Assembly (NCBI GenBank): GCA_028554795.2
Contig: CM068842.1
Span: 53,953,608-54,017,607 of the forward strand
Direction of reading: 5' to 3'
Length of the DNA stretch: 64,000 nt
From: Sinohyriopsis cumingii
Lineage: Eukaryota > Mollusca > Bivalvia > Unionida > Unionidae
Shown here: positions 29,275 to 40,460 of the stretch, one piece after another
Numbering within the stretch: the stretch's first letter is position 1
How the letters are laid out: the number at the start of each line of letters is the position of its first letter
Notes under the pieces: generated by a model
Databases searched by the model: none
What the model saw: only the letters and a program-made list of their open reading frames with translations
Told to the model about the DNA's origin: nothing
Position numbers and translations under genes: made by a program

Positions 29275-30792
29275 ATGGAAAAGCTGTCTCTCTACACAGG
29301 TCTCAAAGATCATGGTTCACACAGTCTGAGGTCACATGACAGTATCCCTCAGGTCACAGAAAGTGAGATACAGTCTTGCAAAGTATCTGAATCAATTCCA
29401 GAAATAGTATCTGGGTCACAGCTGGATAGCATGTCTCCAAAAGAGCAGAGCTGTTCTAACTTGAAGCTACCTCCTTGTTGTGTTTGTGGAGGGAAAGCCT
29501 CTGGCTTTCACTTTGGTGTCAGCAGCTGTGAAGCCTGCAAGGAATTTTTTAGAAGGTATTTGCAGAACAAGAAGGATATCTACAACTGTACTAAAAATGG
29601 ACGATGTACAATCACCAACAAGAGCCGTGGAAATTGCTCAGGATGTAGACTTCAAAAGTGTTTAGAGGTAGGCATGTCTAAGGATGCCTCAAAGTTGGGT
29701 CGCTACACCTTGACAAAAAGGACAAAGATTATTCTAGAAGTGAATAATATGGAAGATAAAAAAAACGTTTGTGTAAAAAATCGTGAAATGTCACTTCCAC
29801 AAAATGTACAGCTTATGCAACAGTCTGCCTCAATAAACCAAACTAGTTCATTAAATCATCTAAACACAGCAGATGACAGTGGTGACAAAAGTAGCAAGAA
29901 ATATTACCCTAATCAACAAAGCTTAGCAGACTGCAGTATTGATGAAAGTATGAAGAAGAATGTGAATTTTCCAGTTGGACAAGACCTTCTGCAGACTCTG
30001 GTGGAGGCCATGGAGGATATTTCACCTTTTGGAGGAGAAAAGTTGTCAGTGGTTGAAATTCAGGAAAAAATCAAACAACATTATGAAATGTACAAGTTGA
30101 AACAAAAATTATTTGGTACCTTTGTAAATATTCCACCAGAAGAGTACTACTCTGTACTAAAAAACCATGGCTTGGACCTTGATGGCCGCTGGCAGTGTCT
30201 GCAAGATTGTAAACAATCTCTTCCAAAAATAATAACAAAATATGTTCATTTTGCTAAATTAATACCAGGCTTTACAAATCTCCCAGTAGAAGACCAGTCA
30301 GTATTACTCAAGATTGGACGATTAGACTTTTTCACTATTCTGTCACATGAAGGTTACATGGAGGAGTATGAAACATTTCTTTTGAGCACAGGCACTGGAT
30401 GTCACATGGAAGAGGCTGCAGACAAGTTTTTTTCCAGAGAGTATATAACATCTTATGCTCGCATTGCAGTGAAGTGGCAAAGGATGAAACTCTGCAGAGA
30501 AGAGATGGCAATATTACTTGGTGTATCTTTATTTTTTACTGATCGATGTGCTCTGAAGGATCGGATGCAAGTGGAAAATATTCAGGTTCAGTTGCTTTGT
30601 ATGCTTCAGGAATTACTAAAAGAAAAATACAAAGAGAAAGGCTTACAGAGATTGTCTAAAATGATTGACATGTTTGTATTGGGTAGGGACTGTTCTGAAC
30701 TGTTCTTCAAAGAATACAATGGTTTGTGCAAGAATACCATGGTTGTTGAGGAGGCACCAATCATAATGGATTTCTTTCTTGAAGAATGGTAG
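29275..30792 (+). CDS. Nuclear receptor (zinc-finger transcription factor), single coding exon
   Basis: This 505-residue protein has a two-finger DNA-binding domain at residues 68-140 with zinc Cys 68, 71, 85, 88 and 105, 111, 121, 124. The P-box is CEACKEFFRR and the second finger ends GNCSGCRLQKCLEVGM followed by SKDASKLGRYT. A long Ser/Asn-rich hinge follows. A ligand-binding domain spans about 235-505, with the helix 3-5 signature FAKLIPGFTNLPVEDQSVLLK and a C-terminal PIIMDFFLEEW that fits the AF-2 helix. Nuclear receptors bind DNA and, often, lipophilic ligands to control transcription. The finger sequence suggests an NR1-like lineage; the exact subfamily is uncertain. Most animal receptor genes split the DNA-binding domain between exons, whereas here the whole frame is one exon, suggesting a retrocopy origin or a lineage-specific expansion. 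Confidence 0.92.
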   Translation: MEKLSLYTGLKDHGSHSLRSHDSIPQVTESEIQSCKVSESIPEIVSGSQLDSMSPKEQSCSNLKLPPCCVCGGKASGFHFGVSSCEACKEFFRRYLQNKKDIYNCTKNGRCTITNKSRGNCSGCRLQKCLEVGMSKDASKLGRYTLTKRTKIILEVNNMEDKKNVCVKNREMSLPQNVQLMQQSASINQTSSLNHLNTADDSGDKSSKKYYPNQQSLADCSIDESMKKNVNFPVGQDLLQTLVEAMEDISPFGGEKLSVVEIQEKIKQHYEMYKLKQKLFGTFVNIPPEEYYSVLKNHGLDLDGRWQCLQDCKQSLPKIITKYVHFAKLIPGFTNLPVEDQSVLLKIGRLDFFTILSHEGYMEEYETFLLSTGTGCHMEEAADKFFSREYITSYARIAVKWQRMKLCREEMAILLGVSLFFTDRCALKDRMQVENIQVQLLCMLQELLKEKYKEKGLQRLSKMIDMFVLGRDCSELFFKEYNGLCKNTMVVEEAPIIMDFFLEEW

Positions 30793-31259
30793 TGCTACTG
30801 TAGTTTCACAGAATGGTATAAAAACTGATTCATCACTAGAGGGGAGACTGATGTGCCCACTCTTTAGCATTACATCTTGTGGAATTATTTTCTTGCATTT
30901 AAGATGGAAGAAACAAAAACAACCTAAATCTTGGAACATTTGTTAACATATCAATGATACATAATTTAAATGGACACAATACTTGCAGCTGTGGCATCTG
31001 GAATTTGCATTAAGTATGAGTATAATGCGAGTCCCACTGTCCTAGTGTGCTATCTAGTGAAATCACAGCCAATTGAATGGGCTTGGGGGTGGGAAACTCT
31101 GTTGAGCTTTATATTGGACCTAACAGTTGTATTATTTTGAATCTGTATAATGTATGATTTAATAACAAACATTAGCACAAAGAAAATGATTGTACACTAT
31201 GTAGGTACATGGCAATAATAACCTGCAGCAGTGATAGTTATTGTACTTTTATTTGCACT
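30793..31259. other. 3' flank of nuclear receptor, probable 3' UTR and intergenic
   Basis: No further coding sequence is seen. I could not fix a polyadenylation site. Confidence 0.4.
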
Positions 31260-31960
31260 TCTTATGAAACCTAGTTAGTTTTGAATGGAAATATTGCCAG
31301 TCTGATGTCCAAAATGGCTGCCACAGTGGCCATCTTGAAGTCCTATTATCGCTTCTCTTCCTGACCATAAGGTGGTATTGTGATGTGCTTTTCACCAGAA
31401 GACATATTATGATGTCTGCTTAGTCCTAAATGAAAATGGTGCTGAAGCCAACTTGAAAATCTTGTTATCATGTTGCAACTCCTGAGTGGTAATGAAATCT
31501 TATTTTTGTCTATTTGGTCCTAATGAAAATGGTGCCACTTGCTCGACCAGTATGGCTGCCACAGTGGCATATTGAAAATCTTATCATTGCTACTACTCCT
31601 GAATGGATGTTAATATCAGCATTGGTTTTTCACAAAAAGACCTTTTTATAATGTCTAATTGGTTGTAAATGAAAATGGTGCTTGTCTGACTTCAGATTTA
31701 GTTGCCACAGTGGCAGTCTTGAAATCTTGTCAACATTGTTGTACTTTCATAGAACATTTTTTGATGTCTAAATAGAAATGGGTTCAGTCTGATGTCCAGT
31801 ATGCCCATCATGGCAGCCATATTGAAAACGTTGATACTACTCCAAAATTGAAAGTTATATCATGATGTTTTTTTTTCTTCCCCAAATAAAAATGGTGCCA
31901 GTCTGACAGTGAATATGTCAATCATAGCAGCTAATATGAAAATTGCTGAAGAATATCAGA
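31260..31960 (+). repeat. Diverged tandem array, about 115-bp unit (plus orientation)
   Basis: Five to six units share AAATGGCTGCCACAGTGGCC, TTGAAAATCTTGTTATC and AAATGAAAATGGTGCC phrases (near 31311, 31430, 31545, 31670, 31800, 31890). The reverse complement of the same unit recurs at 52790-53320. Confidence 0.65.
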
Positions 31961-32390
31961 GATGGTTTCACACTCTGCAGTTTAAAAGAAGAGATGTTCT
32001 TATCTTAAAATCCTGGAGAGTCCTTCCAGCCAGTAGAGCATCAGTCCCACGAAGAGACTTTTGTTTTCAGTTGGAGGTTTAATTTTCCCTAACTGGTCAG
32101 TTCTAGAATACCCCCTGATGTTCTGTCACAAGTAGTGAAACTAATTATATGCTTTAGTTAAGGGGAAGGTACTCTGATGGATCTGGCTGGGTTCTGCCAT
32201 GACAACATATAAAGTCATTTGGACTTCTAAATATTGTGAAGGTCAATTTTCACATGGGTAGATGTAATGAGACATTGTACTTCTGTATCCACATGTATGT
32301 TTGGCTGAAGACAAAGTTAATGACAATGTTTAATGATTTTGTAAGTTTAATGCTATTTCTCGGTGCAATACATATCAGTCAGTATAAGTT

Positions 32391-32580
32391 ACTAGTGGAG
32401 GAAGAACCTGGGGGAAACCCCTGTAAGAACCACTGATCAATGGGAAACTACTGTCAGTGTTCTCATGTTCTCACATACCCACACTGGCCGAGCCTGAAAC
32501 TCGAAAACAATGCAGACAGAGGTGAAATGGCATTGATAAGTTATGGTGAAAGATTTAGACCACTTGGTCACTCAGGGTCC
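32391..32580 (-). mobile_element. SINE family 1 copy, diverged
   Basis: It has the phrases GTGGAGGAAGAACCTGGGGGAAA, GCAGACAGAGGTGAAATGGCA and TTTAGACCACTTGGTCACTC in the order of the family, on the minus strand, with many substitutions. Confidence 0.6.
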
Positions 32581-33440
32581 CATATTTAATGCAGTGCATG
32601 ATATTGTCTTCTCCTTTGTGAGTTACCAAAGCTGGAATGGCCATCTTTTTCAGTGTTTTTTTAAATTTGTTTACAGAATATTTCACCTAAACTAATCAAC
32701 CATTTTTGAGACCCAAATGGACATTATTAGGGCAATTAAGGGAAAACTAGCACTAGATGAATAATCTTTACATGTTTTACTACTAACCCATCAAAGATGA
32801 TTAACCTAAATTACTTACATTATGTGTTTAATAGGTGTGTAAGAGTTTTCCAATATCTGATCCCTTTGTATATAATAACTGATACAGTCAGCTGTGTTGA
32901 AGGATAATAATAAAGGATGTGTCAATAACAGCAAACACCTTTTGAATCCAACAGCCTATTTTCTTCAAATTATTGCTTTACATTTAAACTTATAACCCAT
33001 GTAGGAAGCTTTAATTGAGAAAAGTATCAGAACATTACTTACATCCCTAATACTTAAGATGTGATATTTTTTAAACCTTCTACAATAAGTTGGGATTTTC
33101 TTTACATTTGACAGAAAAAAAAGAGTGGAAATCCTTTTGTCAAATAATTGTTGATCTCCTAAGTGTGTATACCCCAATATTTTTGTTTGATATTGTCATA
33201 ATTAATTTGTTAACATTTTGCCTTTTTGATCAGGAAAACATTCTGAAAACTGTTGGAATACATTCAGCCGTGTGAGAGCCATTTAAAAAATCTTTGTTTC
33301 TGTTAAGTATCCTGTGATGTGTATAAAATTTAATGTTGACATTCCATTAATTTTTGTCAGTTTTGATTCTCCTACAAATAGCCCAAAATAGTTTAAGGCA
33401 GTTGTGCTGCCCACGGAATTGACATGCACACAGATAAAAG
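32581..33440. other. Host intergenic DNA, no gene recognised
   Basis: AT-rich, with no domain-bearing frame on either strand. Confidence 0.45.
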
Positions 33441-33548
<108 letters not shown>

Positions 33549-33699
33549 TACAGCATCAGTTGTAACCATCCTTTCTCTCTTAATCCTAGTCCTCAGTTTG
33601 AGGTTTATTTCGTAACCTCTGCCCCCTGGGTGGGTGGCTGAGGAAACTAAATTTGTGCATACATGTACATGATATTGTACATTCATGGTTAAGATTTGA

Positions 33700-34690
33700 A
33701 ATTTATTTTTGGTTTTTTCTGCCCATTCTCTCACGAAACTAGCAAAGTTATGCATTTTGACATGTGAGAGAATGCATCTTGACATGTCAAGTATTACATT
33801 CTTGTCACAAAAGTAAGCCACTGTGATCAATGTTTCATGCTTCACTGACTTTGGTTAAATTTTGTATTAGCTTATTTCTCCACATTTAATTTTTGCCTAG
33901 ATTAATGATATTGTCTCTGTAAATGCAAAATACCATTAACATATCATCTTACTGATATTTTTGATATACATGTTGTTGTTGTAGGGTTTAACGCCATTTT
34001 TAAGCACACAATAGGCTATACATGGCAGCCAGTATTAATGGTGGAGGAAGAACCCGGGAAATCCCCGGAAAGAACCACTGACCCTCGAGAAGCTATTGGC
34101 AAGCTTTCTCACATACCCACATTGACCGAATCCGAGACTCGAACCCACGCAGACAGAGGTGAGATGGCAGTGATCCGTAACGGAGAGCGCTTTAGACCAC
34201 TCGGGGTCCCTTTGATATACAAACCTTGTCTGTCTTCCTATACATTTTTATAAAGGGCCTAACTATAGATATAGGTTTTCCTCAGTTTAGCAGTTATATC
34301 TAGAATTATGAAGCCTTGAAGGGAGTGCATCTTGATGAGTACTACATGCCATCACAAAGTAGGTCACTGATTCATATTGAACACAACTTGGTTTTCATCA
34401 ATGCTTATGCCAGAATGATCAAACTAGAATCCATATTTTTAGTACTAAACCCTTACTGTAAAAGGTCACTGTGACTTGTATTTCACATTTTATTGGCATA
34501 GGTTAAGATATTGTTCCTAGTTCATGACCTGTTATTTTTTTGTATCCCGTACATACTGTCCTATTTTGAATCATGAAACTAGGTGAGGGGATGCATCTTG
34601 ATTGGGTCAGTTTTGATTCTGATATTCATTTCTCGGCCACTATTCATACTAGAACCAAGAAACATGTCTCTATTACTTCCATGCCTTTAC
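33700..34690. repeat. Very old tandem units, interrupted by a SINE
   Basis: Segments near 33720-33850, 34300-34430 and 34550-34640 share CATGAAACTAG..., GCATCTTGA and GTCACTGTGA-like phrases. Divergence is large, so the call is tentative. Confidence 0.35.
33971..34210 (-). mobile_element. SINE family 1 copy
   Basis: It runs from the tail side (TGTTGTTGTTGTAGGGTTTAA) to the tRNA head (TTTAGACCACTCGGGGTCCC) on the minus strand; close to full length. Confidence 0.8.
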
Positions 34691-34699
34691 AACTGAAGA

Positions 34700-36517
34700 G
34701 AATCACTGACTGAAATGTTAAGATGTGTTAAGTATTTGTGTTTATGACCACGTGGTCTTTATGCGTCTTAGAAGGCTCTTTCTGATTGGAAGAAGCAAAT
34801 ATGTAGATTGAGTGGCATACTCTCTGTTAATGGTATACAGTGCATAGGTTAACTCATGCGAATGTTTATGTGAACTACATTGAGTGGACTACATACTACA
34901 TGCTCTGTTGTGGCTAATAATTGATGCATGAATTAGCATGCACCACTGGCTATCACTAAAAGGTTGTTCAAAGCCTGCAAGTTTCACCAAGTAAAACGAC
35001 TTCTGGGGGATTGACAGTGATAATAACTTCTTAAGCAGATTTGAAGAACAATGATTTTTGTTTTATGTCTTTTTGGTCTGTCACAGTAGGTAGGTTGGTA
35101 GGTTGAACAGCATATCAGTACAATACTGGCTATATAATGCCAACAAAAAGAAAAAAATTTAAATTGCAAGGTAAAGCTTTATCAATGGAGCCAACATTCA
35201 GTCTGAACTTCTCTTCAGCATGTTGATGTTTGCAGTGGTTGTCCATGTAGACATGAGCTGTGTAATCATTGATTTCACTCTGGTTTGCACCATGGTATAG
35301 TAATGGCTATTTCATTTACTCATCAAGGCACATCTGTACTGTATATTGTATCTACTTAAATGGTTTTTACCACAAATAACATTCCATAACATATTCTAGA
35401 ATTATAAATTAATAAAATATAATTTTAGCTGATTTTCCATTCTTTTAAAAAGTTTTTATAATTTTGATTACTTGCAAATATACATGCATATATGCATAAT
35501 ATTGATTTATGATATGAAGTGAGATGTGTTTTCTTTAAATGTGAAAAATATATATTTGTGTGCCAATGTTATAAGGTATACATTAATATAAATGTATGGG
35601 TTGAAGCATAAAATTTTATGGTTAGTGAACTCAGAATATTCATCTTGATAAGAAGTTAAAAAGAAGAAAAAGAATGTTTTTATTTTTTATTTTTTGTAAG
35701 ACAGTAACTGTTGGTTCAACAACCATTCTCTCTTGAGGACCAGTGTTATGTGCAAAACAAACTTAATGAGACTAGACGACCCTGAGCTCAATTTGATGTT
35801 AAAAAACTATACTGTTTAGAATGTAAAATACAAAAATTCTTAAGTACAGTATATGTATCTAGATCACAATTTTTGATGGAATGAACAACATGCATGATTG
35901 CCATTTGTGGAAGTCTTTCACTTCAGAAATATAACTGCAGGGTCAAATTATGGAAGAGTTGAGGCATTTTCCCTAAAATTTATCTTTAAATACAAATAAA
36001 TATGTATGATTAATTTTATCCGCTCAATAAGTTGCGTCAAACTGCAAACATCACAAAGCCTGATCTACCATCGCATAATGCAATGGCAGATCCAGGTCTG
36101 TATTTGTTAGTTTTACTTTTTATTCCCAACTGCATAAACTCGGATTATGTGACAGCAGGTTTAGGACTATGCAGTTTGCAATGTGACCTGACATATATTT
36201 GAGCAATAGTTGTTAAACTCTGAATGTAACATGAAAGACAGTGTTTATACTTGTTTATTGATATAGTACAGGTAATTAGGATAGAATGCATACAGATTAA
36301 TTTCTGGTTGGAGTAGCCTTGCCATTTCTGTCAAGTCAGAACAAACTCCTGTGTATAAAGCAGATTGATATTCCCCCCAACCCCCATAAAATTCTTATTA
36401 TCTTAGCCTTTCCTGAACGTATATTAAATAAATAACAAATCAATTAAACATTTTCAAGATAAGAAATATATTGATAACTGAATAAATCATCTTTGTTTCT
36501 GATCAGTTCTTTAGTTT
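34700..36517. other. Host intergenic DNA, no gene recognised
   Basis: AT-rich and without long frames. No repeats beyond scattered short AT runs were seen. Confidence 0.45.
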
Positions 36518-36518
36518 T

Positions 36519-36542
36519 CATATATATATATATATATATATA
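36519..36542. repeat. (TA)n microsatellite
   Basis: About 12 TA dinucleotides. Confidence 0.85.
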
Positions 36543-37637
36543 CAAATATATTTTTGGTACATTATCCTGTCACATGCTTTCATGGATAAAATTCAAAATG
36601 GCTGCCACAGCAAGACAGCTAGGATTTTATCACAGAAAATGCCAGAGTTGCTTCAGCTGGATAGGTTTCAACATCATTAATAATATTTACCTATCATAAT
36701 AAAGGACTCCGTCATTAAAATATTGTTACATATATAACTGCATAATAGGCATGTACCGTAATATAATAAGAAAATGCTGAGAGATACATATCAATAATAA
36801 TACTGTACATGTAATAAGATATGTTTTAAATATGTAATCAATTCTGTATGCCAATTAGGTTTTCTTGAACATTGTTTTTTTACAGTTATATAAAAGAGGG
36901 ACCAAAAATATGGCTTACAGTAATTTCAAGTCTTATATTTGTCATGTCAAACTAATTTAGTGAGATAATTAATACATTGTATGTTTATTATTATTCTGTG
37001 TCAACTTCTTAAAACAAAACCTCCATTTTTGTCTTGCATACATAAGAATGGTGAAATATAGTCACCTTTCTACCATCACTGCTGTAAAGTCAGAGTTGTC
37101 GTAAATAATATTTTTTGAGTTACATATCTTTTAAATTCATTTGCTGCATTCAAATGAAATTTTGGGATCATATCTCTGAAGGGATTTGGTGGGAATATCC
37201 CGTTTTAGCAGAATGTTTGGTTCATGAGAACAGTGTTAAACTTTTTTGTTTTATCAAGTTTTTCAAACTCACATTCGTTGCTGCACTCAACTGAAACTTC
37301 CATATAGTATTAACATAGGTAGGTTGTTTTCTGGGCTTGTTTTGGGGCCAAAAATCAGTCCCTGTTCCAAATCCAAAGATTGTTCCTATTTCCCAATTTG
37401 AGTGTAAAAATTCCCCATCATGGCTATTCAAAAATTCCAATACAGTTTGCCTATAATATTACTATAAAGAGTATCATGGGATCCAAACAGTTCAAGTAAC
37501 CTAGGTTTTTGAATTATTTAAATGTTCAAAACTCTCTTCGTTCTAAATTTGTATGCAACAAGTGTTTAAAATCAATTAAAAAATTCTCAATTTGACCTTT
37601 TGACACATGGAACATAATTCCTTGGACCTGGGTCCTG
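36543..37637. other. Host intergenic DNA, no gene recognised
   Basis: No supported gene or clear repeat was seen. Confidence 0.4.
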
Positions 37638-37650
37638 TTTTGAAAAGGGT

Positions 37651-37900
37651 AGTTGTTGTTGTGGGGTTTAACGCCATTTTTCACCACACGATAGGCTATA
37701 CATGGCAGCCAGTATTAATGGTGGAGGAAGAACCCGGGAAAACCTTGGAAAGAACCATCGACCCACGAGAAGTTACTGGCAAGCTTTCTCACATACCCAC
37801 ATTGGCTGAATCCGAGACTCGAACCGGCGCAGACAGAGGTGAGATGGCATTGATCCGTAATGGAGAGCGCTTTAGACCTCTCGGCCACTCTGGGCCCCTT
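37651..37900 (-). mobile_element. SINE family 1 copy with TSD
   Basis: A nearly full-length minus-strand copy. TTGAAAAGGGTAG flanks it on both sides (about 37639-37651 and 37901-37913), marking the insertion. Confidence 0.82.
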
Positions 37901-38149
37901 GAAAAGGGTAGAAAATTTCTAATAGGTCTAAAGAGTATACTTCAGTATTCCAATATTCCCTGTCTGCCTGTCACTCCATTCTAAGCAGAAAGCATGTTTT
38001 ATCATTCTCAGCAATGTCAAGCTTTTATTTTGTTAAAATGTGTTGAAAGTCACATATGTACAGTTACATCAGTTTCTGTATTCATCTTTGGTTGGTCTAC
38101 AGTTTATTTGATGATATGGGAGAAGTTCATGTCTCGCCTACTTAAGCAT

Positions 38150-38670
38150 TTTGGTCAACAATGTTAAAGTTTTGTATGCGTGCATTATGGTAATGAAGTT
38201 AAAGTTTTGTATGAAAGCATTATTGTTAATGATGTTAAAGTTTTTGTATGAAAGAATTATTGTCAATGAAGTTAAAGTTTTGTATGAAAGTCTTATGGTC
38301 AGTAATGTTAAAGGTTTTGTATGATAACATTATTATCAGTGATGTTAACAGTTTGCATGAAAGCATGATGATAAATGATGTTAAAAGTTTTGTATGAAAG
38401 TCTTATGGTCAACAATGTTAAAGGTTTTGTATGATAACATTATTATCAGTGATGTTAACGGTTTGCATGAAAGCATGATGGTAAATGATGTTAAAAGTTT
38501 TGTATGAAACTTTTATGGTCAACAATGTTAAAGTTTTGTATGAAAGCAATATGGTCAACAGTGTTAAAAGTTTTGTATGAAAGCAATATGGTCAATGATG
38601 TTAAATGTTTTATATACAAGCATTATGGTCAACGATGTTAAAGTTTTATATGAAAGTTTATGAAAGTAAG
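38150..38670 (+). repeat. Minisatellite, about 40-bp unit, about 13 copies
   Basis: Units read AATGATGTTAAAGTTTTG then TATGAAAGCATTATGGTC with small changes. Some adjacent pairs are repeated as a higher-order unit of about 120 bp (compare 38292-38400 with 38407-38520). Confidence 0.8.
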
Positions 38671-38679
38671 ATAAACGGT

Positions 38680-39556
38680 TTACACTTACAAGCATATCGA
38701 TTCAGGTGAAATGCTAGATTTTTCACATCAATTGATCCATCACTTTTGTTTGTTTGAATCAGATTTATTTCCCATTTCATTTTAAGATTAAGAGCCATCA
38801 TGTCAACTCATTGTTAGTTCATCACATCACTCAGGTGCTTAATAAGAAAAATATAGCTGGACAGGGTTGCATTTAGTTGGAACAACTCACACTTTTTCAG
38901 AGTATTGACAATTGTTATTCAGTTTCAAGGCAAACTTTCAGCAATTTAGTATTGACAGAAAAATGTTTTGTTGTCACAAAATTAAACAGCAAGATTTTTA
39001 CAAAAATAAAATAAAAACAAGCATTAGTGTACCAAAGTTTCATCTCAACAAAAACTACAACTCACACATCTGTAAAAAAATAATTCTGTATATATTGTCA
39101 TTACCTTCTGTGTTAAAGAGAAGACAGCTTTATACAATGGAACCATACTGATCCATCTTGTGTCATGTTTTGATGATCTTTTTAAACACAGTTTACCGTA
39201 CTTTTCTGCTTTCTAGACTCTGCTTACCTTTTCTTATGACATGATAAAATGTGTTAGTGATGAACTTCCATGGATACTTTTGTGATGCAGGTGTGTTAGT
39301 ATGTGTTAAAGAGTTACTGTTTCATATTGTTAAAGGATATGGTCCTTTGGTGATTACATTTTTTATTAATCTATCTTTTTGTTTGGAATTTATTCTATTT
39401 GAGTTCAAATGTTTCAGTAATCAAGTTAACTTCTTTATGACTCATTTCTAATGATCAAATGGAAGCAAGTTCTTTTGGTGTAGCAAGATGTCTTCCAGAT
39501 ATGTAAATCTGTAACAAAAATGCAGATTCAAATAAAATATTGTCACATCCAAGTCA
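38680..39556. other. Host intergenic DNA, no gene recognised
   Basis: Short frames at 38912-39151 and 39251-39451 have no features of real genes. Confidence 0.4.
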
Positions 39557-39570
39557 CAATATTGTTATGT

Positions 39571-39707
39571 TGTTCTAGGGTTTTACGTCATTTTTCAGCA
39601 AAAGATAGGCTATACATGGCGGCCAGTATAACTGGTGGAGGAAGAACCCTGGAAAACCCAGGGAAGAACCACCACCCCACGAGAAGCTACTGACAGGCTT
39701 TCCCACG
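39571..39707 (-). mobile_element. SINE family 1, 5'-truncated, with TSD
   Basis: Only the tail and body are present; the tRNA head is missing, as in incomplete reverse transcription. CAATATTGTTATGT flanks both sides (39557-39570 and 39708-39721). Confidence 0.8.
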
Positions 39708-39721
39708 CAATATTGTTATGT

Positions 39722-40235
39722 ATACATGCACCTAATCAGCAAAGTGTATGATGCTTTGATAGTTGTCAGGTGATAAAATAATCTTTTTCAGGGTTTCTGC
39801 ACATTAATGTTGGTCCAAGAAAACAATTTTATAGATGTTTAGGGTCACGATCACTGGGACTTGGAAAGAAGACTTATTTCTGTACAATAACTTTTCTTGA
39901 CTAAACTTTGTGGAAGACCTGAATTACTAGTAAGGGAAGAAGCATATTGACTATGGGTCTCATGGACAAATCTCAAACTCGCATCAGCTTAAAGCATGGA
40001 AATGGAAATGTTTGCACAAAAAAAACAACCTTAGTAATAGAAACTGTGTTGTTACCAAACATTGTACGTCTTGTACCTGCATTAAGAAAGACATATTGAT
40101 ATTGGATCAAAGGTCATGGGTTACAGTCACAGAGAGCCTAAAATGAATTTATTTTATGTAGGCAGCATGTTGCTTCATTTACCTGGACTAAACTTTGCAG
40201 ATGGCTTCACTTGGAGCAAGAAAGAAACCATTCTG
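39722..40235. other. Host intergenic DNA, no gene recognised
   Basis: No supported feature. Confidence 0.4.
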
Positions 40236-40276
40236 ATGTTGTTGTTGTAGGGTTTAATGCCACTGTTCAGCACAAG
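40236..40276 (-). mobile_element. SINE family 1, tail fragment
   Basis: TTGTTGTTGTAGGGTTTAATGCC followed by CACTGTTCAGCACAAG: only about 40 bp of the 3' end. Confidence 0.6.
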
Positions 40277-40405
40277 GGTTGTACTTGATTATTACACCCT
40301 GTGCAGTTATTGCTTTAAATGACAAGAACATTAGAGTTGTCTTTAAAACATTTTACAACCACCTATTCTTCCTTGTTATTATTAAAAGTCATTCCCCCTT
40401 TGAAT

Positions 40406-40407
<2 letters not shown>

Positions 40408-40458
<51 letters not shown>
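40408..40458. repeat. (AT)n microsatellite
   Basis: About 25 dinucleotides. Confidence 0.9.

Positions 40459-40459
<1 letters not shown>

Positions 40460-40460
<1 letters not shown>

Noticed and set aside
37607-37984. Frames of 60-136 codons with VEEEPGK..ERT.DPRE.TGKLSH
   Set aside because: The same peptide recurs at every SINE family 1 copy (34038, 37607, 50994, 51179, 53202); it is SINE sequence, not a gene.
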